Of a stretch of 64,000 nucleotides of DNA, positions 61,144-64,000 are shown in pieces. The position numbers and the translations under genes were made by a program. Below the pieces are notes generated by a model. It did not search any database. It saw only the letters and a program-made list of their open reading frames with translations, and was not told where the DNA came from. Within the stretch, counting starts at the first letter, position 1. Every line of letters begins with the position of its first letter. Source of the stretch: UBA6059 sp040222235 (GTDB taxonomy: Bacteria > Bacteroidota > Bacteroidia > Cytophagales > Cyclobacteriaceae); contig JAVKDO010000044.1 in NCBI GenBank assembly GCA_040222235.1, forward strand, positions 1-64,000, read 5' to 3'.

Positions 61144-61392
61144 ACTCACGAAAGCCACTTTATCAAGAATTCGTCATGGATCAGAAAATCCTCAGGCCTT
61201 TTTCAAACGATTATCACGAGCGGGGAGATGGTCAATAAGAATCAACTAGTCGGCCATATTACAGACTCCTTCGACGATTTTAAAGTAATAGTGAAAGCCT
61301 CTGCCACCGGCTATGTGATTGTACTTAGCACCAATCCTGTTGTACATCAGGGAGATGCTATTATGCATATTGGGGTGATGGTTAAGAATTGA
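61144..61392 (+). pseudogene. 3' remnant of an AstE/aspartoacylase-like gene (M14 family)
   Basis: Translation of the frame ending at TGA 61390-61392 gives WIRKSSGLFQTIITSGEMV, NKNQLVGHITDSFDDFKVIV, KASATGYVIVLSTNPVVHQG and DAIMHIGVMVKN, the lipoyl-like C-terminal domain of succinylglutamate-desuccinylase/aspartoacylase-type M14 proteins. Upstream the frame meets a stop at 61135-61137 and no catalytic zinc-binding part is present, so about three quarters of the gene are missing. Position of the 5' break is approximate. Confidence 0.65.
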
Positions 61393-61594
61393 TTAAGCGC
61401 CTTCACTAAATCAGGGAGGATTTTTCCTACCACTAAAAATAATGGTTTAGTAGAAAGCACTTGCCTCACTATGACAGCTTATCAGAAATGGTGTACTTTG
61501 ATTTCTTAATTGAGAATAATATATCTTGAATGAATCCCGTGCACTCTGCTACACCCAAATGACCTCTACGAACAGGCATTTCTATGTATAAACA

Positions 61595-62656
61595 ATGATT
61601 GATCAACTTTTATCCAGAATACCTGAGCAGTTGCAAGCATGGCTAATTATCGGAGTGCCAGCTGTAGTCACGTACATTATAGGGCTTATTTTATTCCGAG
61701 TCGTACGGATAGTTTTCAAGCGAAGAGGCTTTGAAGAACATCAGATGATCGAAAAGGCGAGAAAGCCCACTTCGTTGCTTTTTGCATTGTTGGTGGCTCG
61801 GTTGTTTGCAGAGCAACAGTTTGGTGTATTCGAGGGTAGTTTGTCACAGATCTTCCAAATTCTTGTGATTGGACTATTGTCATGGCTTACCATTCAGTTG
61901 GTAGCCATAGGTCGATATCTTCTCACTAGACAATACGATATCGACGTTGATCATAATCTCAAAGCTCGGAAGGTTTATACCCAGATTAAGGTATTTGAAC
62001 GAATCGTCATAGTGGTCATATTGGTCACTGGTATTTCACTCTGCCTGATGACCTTTGATAGCATAAAGAATTTGGGTGCTAGTATTTTGGCGTCTGCAGG
62101 TATCGTCAGTGTCATCGTGGGTTTGGCCGCCCAAAAGCTAATCGCGAATCTAATCGCGGGCTTTCAGATAGCTGTTACCCAACCGATTAGGCTAGATGAT
62201 GTAGTCATTGTGGAAGGAGAGTGGGGGAAGATCGAGGAGATTACGCTCACATATGTCGTAATCAGAATTTGGGATGAAAGACGACTCGTTGTACCATCAT
62301 CGCAGTTTATAGAAAAGCCGTTCCAGAATTGGACACGAAACAACTCTGATATCTTAGGGACTGTTTTCATTCACGTCGATTACAAGTTGCCGGTAGGGGT
62401 AGTGCGAGAGCGCCTATCGGAAATCTTAAAATCAACAGATTTATGGGATGGAAAGACGGATGTATTGCAGGTAACTAATCTTACTGATCGAACCATGGAA
62501 CTACGCGCATTGATGAGTGCCAAAGACTCATCCACCGCTTGGGACCTAAGGGTACATGTTAGGGAAAACCTGATCAATTTCCTGCAAGAAGAATATCCGG
62601 AATACTTACCGAAAGCCCGGGTTTCTATTGAAGAAGAGAATCCAAAAGACAAATAG
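61595..62656 (+). CDS. MscS-family mechanosensitive channel
   Basis: A 353-aa protein with four N-terminal membrane helices, a pore helix ILASAGIVSVIVGLAAQKLIANLIAG (ILASAGIVSVIVGLAAQ then KLIANLIAG), and the cytosolic beta and alpha/beta domains (VIVEGEWGKIEEITLTYVVI; WDERRLVVPSSQFIEKPFQN). Opens on membrane tension to release osmolytes. It is larger than, and not part of the operon of, the MscS-like gene at 23541. Confidence 0.92.
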   Translation: MIDQLLSRIPEQLQAWLIIGVPAVVTYIIGLILFRVVRIVFKRRGFEEHQMIEKARKPTSLLFALLVARLFAEQQFGVFEGSLSQIFQILVIGLLSWLTIQLVAIGRYLLTRQYDIDVDHNLKARKVYTQIKVFERIVIVVILVTGISLCLMTFDSIKNLGASILASAGIVSVIVGLAAQKLIANLIAGFQIAVTQPIRLDDVVIVEGEWGKIEEITLTYVVIRIWDERRLVVPSSQFIEKPFQNWTRNNSDILGTVFIHVDYKLPVGVVRERLSEILKSTDLWDGKTDVLQVTNLTDRTMELRALMSAKDSSTAWDLRVHVRENLINFLQEEYPEYLPKARVSIEEENPKDK

Positions 62657-62662
62657 TCAATA

Positions 62663-62686
62663 TCATATTGAAGTTATTCAATATGA
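62663..62686. repeat. Perfect 10-bp stem-loop after the mscS-type gene
   Basis: TCATATTGAA (62663-62672) and TTCAATATGA (62677-62686) pair perfectly around a 4-nt loop, 6 bp past the stop. No U-tract; may serve as a 3'-end hairpin in a 149-bp convergent gap. Confidence 0.55.
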
Positions 62687-62805
62687 ACTAAGGCTGTTCC
62701 TTGTCTACCCGTAAGGATGTTGTGACCAGTCCGGTAAAACTGGCTAATTCGCCGCATCGCCAGAAGATTGATAAGGACTAGGGGTGTTGGTCCAGGGAAG
62801 CCATA

Positions 62806-63495
62806 TTAAGAGGATTTATCAGAGAGGGCATTTGATACGTACACCTCACTCTTCGTAAGATCACCCAGCCAGTACGCAGAGGTATAGAGCTCTATCGAGA
62901 GCGGGAGTGCTTCAGAATTGATCACTTCATACTGCCAGACTATATGTTCGGCTTCATTGAATGGTCCTTTGACCAACTTGTCGTTGAAAAACCGATTGAG
63001 AATGCTGTGGTCAGACATTCCGTCAGCCAGCATTCTTGTGAGCATGGACTCATCAAGATCAGAAAGAACCTTCGCACTATAGGGTGTTTGGGGATTGATC
63101 TTTAGTGAGCAGAATCGAGCATCAGCTTCAGAGACCTTTCGTGGGAATGCCATGTAGAGGGGTGATGCACAATGGTAGAGTTTTTCATGCATTGAGATAT
63201 CCACGTATTCTTCCCATACCCGCTCATTTTTCATCTCCTGAGCCAGATTTTCAATCTTCCCTTGTGAAAGCTTGTCGCCGAGTTTGGTTTGCAGGAGCCG
63301 CTCCGCCGCTTCGTCTGGCTCAAGGTCTTGCAGTGCGAGCAGGGCGTAATCTCTTACTTCCTCATGGGGGATGTCTTTGATATCATCCACGTCACATTTT
63401 TCCAGTAGCTCTAGGTACTGTTCATCTGACCAGGAATGAGGAACATCTACTACCTCAGTTATTTTGGTTATTTCTATTTCAAAGGATGTTTTCAT
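62806..63495 (-). CDS. Protein of unknown function, acidic and helical
   Basis: About 229 aa from the ATG at 63493-63495 (MKTSFEIEITKITEVVDVP); a TTG at 63531 is in frame but adds a valine-rich stretch that fits less well. Short motifs such as DIPHEEVRDYALLALQDL and LSQGKIENLAQEM look helical. Residues 150-230 are strand-rich. No membrane segment or signal peptide. I recognise no family. Confidence 0.75.
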   Translation of the reverse strand: MKTSFEIEITKITEVVDVPHSWSDEQYLELLEKCDVDDIKDIPHEEVRDYALLALQDLEPDEAAERLLQTKLGDKLSQGKIENLAQEMKNERVWEEYVDISMHEKLYHCASPLYMAFPRKVSEADARFCSLKINPQTPYSAKVLSDLDESMLTRMLADGMSDHSILNRFFNDKLVKGPFNEAEHIVWQYEVINSEALPLSIELYTSAYWLGDLTKSEVYVSNALSDKSS

Positions 63496-63604
63496 AACAG
63501 TTGAGACGACCACAACGTGTTTGGTCACCAACTAAAGAGACAAAAAATAGAGGCGCATTTTCGTCACTGGTAAGTAAAGATACGCCTGATGCAATGCTTC
63601 CAAA

Positions 63605-64000
63605 CTAGCTTGTAACCTTGGATTGATTCCTTTTGAAGTAGGTCAATCCGATGGCGACTACCAGCAGCCCTATCATTATCATGGAGATCGTCATGACGGC
63701 ATTAAATCCCTGTAACTGACGCTGCTTCATAATGATGCCAAAGAAACTCCAGCCTATACTGATTGCTGCGGGTACCAATCTCATTTTCGATAGTAGTCCC
63801 AGACCTATCAAACCGCCGATACTGATCATGGCTACCGCCCAAAAGTCTGAACTGGTACTCAATTGATCCCAGCCTATAGAAGTGAGGTATACGGCAACAT
63901 TTACGATAGTGGCGACACAGATCCATCCAAGGTACAGCCCCAGTGGAGCCCATACGAACCAACGGAATTGTCTGGTATTGTTCTCCTTTAATAAAGTGGA
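63605..64000 (-). CDS. Tryptophan-rich-sensory-protein-like membrane protein (3' part, cut by the window edge)
   Basis: A 131-residue minus-strand frame entering from the right edge. RWFVWAPLGLYLGWICVAT and FWAVAMISIGGLIGLGLLSKM, then WSFFGIIMKQRQ, match the C-terminal helices of the larger TspO/MBR-like proteins. Four membrane segments are visible. The start lies beyond the window; internal TTG or ATG codons at about 63862 and 63962 are not the real start. Confidence 0.75.
   Translation of the reverse strand, partial: STLLKENNTRQFRWFVWAPLGLYLGWICVATIVNVAVYLTSIGWDQLSTSSDFWAVAMISIGGLIGLGLLSKMRLVPAAISIGWSFFGIIMKQRQLQGFNAVMTISMIMIGLLVVAIGLTYFKRNQSKVTS

Overview
The window looks like the chromosome of a Bacteroidota, most likely a marine member of the Cytophagia. 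The evidence is indirect: moderate GC, many start codons without a clear Shine-Dalgarno, DUF2911, GSCFA and DUF255/YyaL proteins, MgtE/CNNM transporters, KorAB, and candidate promoters resembling the Bacteroidota TTTG / TAnnTTTG pattern. No rRNA, tRNA, CRISPR array, transposase or phage gene was seen.

Layout. 1-9.9 kb: 5' part of smc (minus), a small membrane protein, a membrane-anchored J-domain protein, an NSS-family sodium symporter, a GH16-like secreted protein with an altered active-site motif, a 2OG-Fe(II) dioxygenase plus cupin pair, and an S9 peptidase fused to a degenerate sulfatase-modifying-factor-like domain. 10-19.3 kb: a CsbD-like protein, an exported dikinase-like protein followed by a class A beta-lactamase-fold hydrolase, a NTP/NDP-translocase/HEAT gene broken by one in-frame TAG, a second beta-lactamase-fold hydrolase, and an ECF sigma factor. 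19.4-26.5 kb: a NarL-type two-component pair divergent from an ion-homeostasis operon (CNNM/CorC, tandem Usp, MscS-like, MgtE cytosolic half, MgtE). 26.6-36.1 kb: a tight metabolic cluster (class III aminotransferase, nitrilase-family amidase, VOC protein, long Orn/Lys/Arg decarboxylase, ATP-grasp enzyme, C45 acyltransferase-like protein, succinate-semialdehyde-type dehydrogenase) that reads as an amine or amino-acid catabolic route.

36.1-37.5 kb holds a single SIR2-like gene between two palindromes with ATAAC...GTTAT ends, the organisation of an integron-type gene cassette with no integrase nearby. 37.5-41 kb is an HxlR-type regulator divergent from a DJ-1/hydrolase fusion, a DUF481-like outer-membrane protein and an F420-type NADP oxidoreductase. 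41.4-46.2 kb: a secreted esterase and KorAB.

46.3-50.6 kb is the most novel part. Four tandem 34-codon genes on the minus strand, too short for ordinary gene calling, encode near-identical peptides with a double-glycine leader and a 19-residue arginine-rich core. They are divergent from a C39-peptidase-containing ABC exporter and a HlyD-type adaptor, and end in a strong terminator. This is a previously unannotated export system for small cationic, probably bacteriocin-like peptides.

50.6-64 kb is mostly housekeeping: DUF1801, an outer-membrane protein and lipoprotein pair, priA, a DUF255 protein, GSCFA, a VapBC-type toxin-antitoxin module, DUF2911, corA, the remnant of an AstE-like gene, a second MscS channel, an unknown protein, and the 3' part of a tryptophan-rich-sensory-protein-like gene cut by the window edge.
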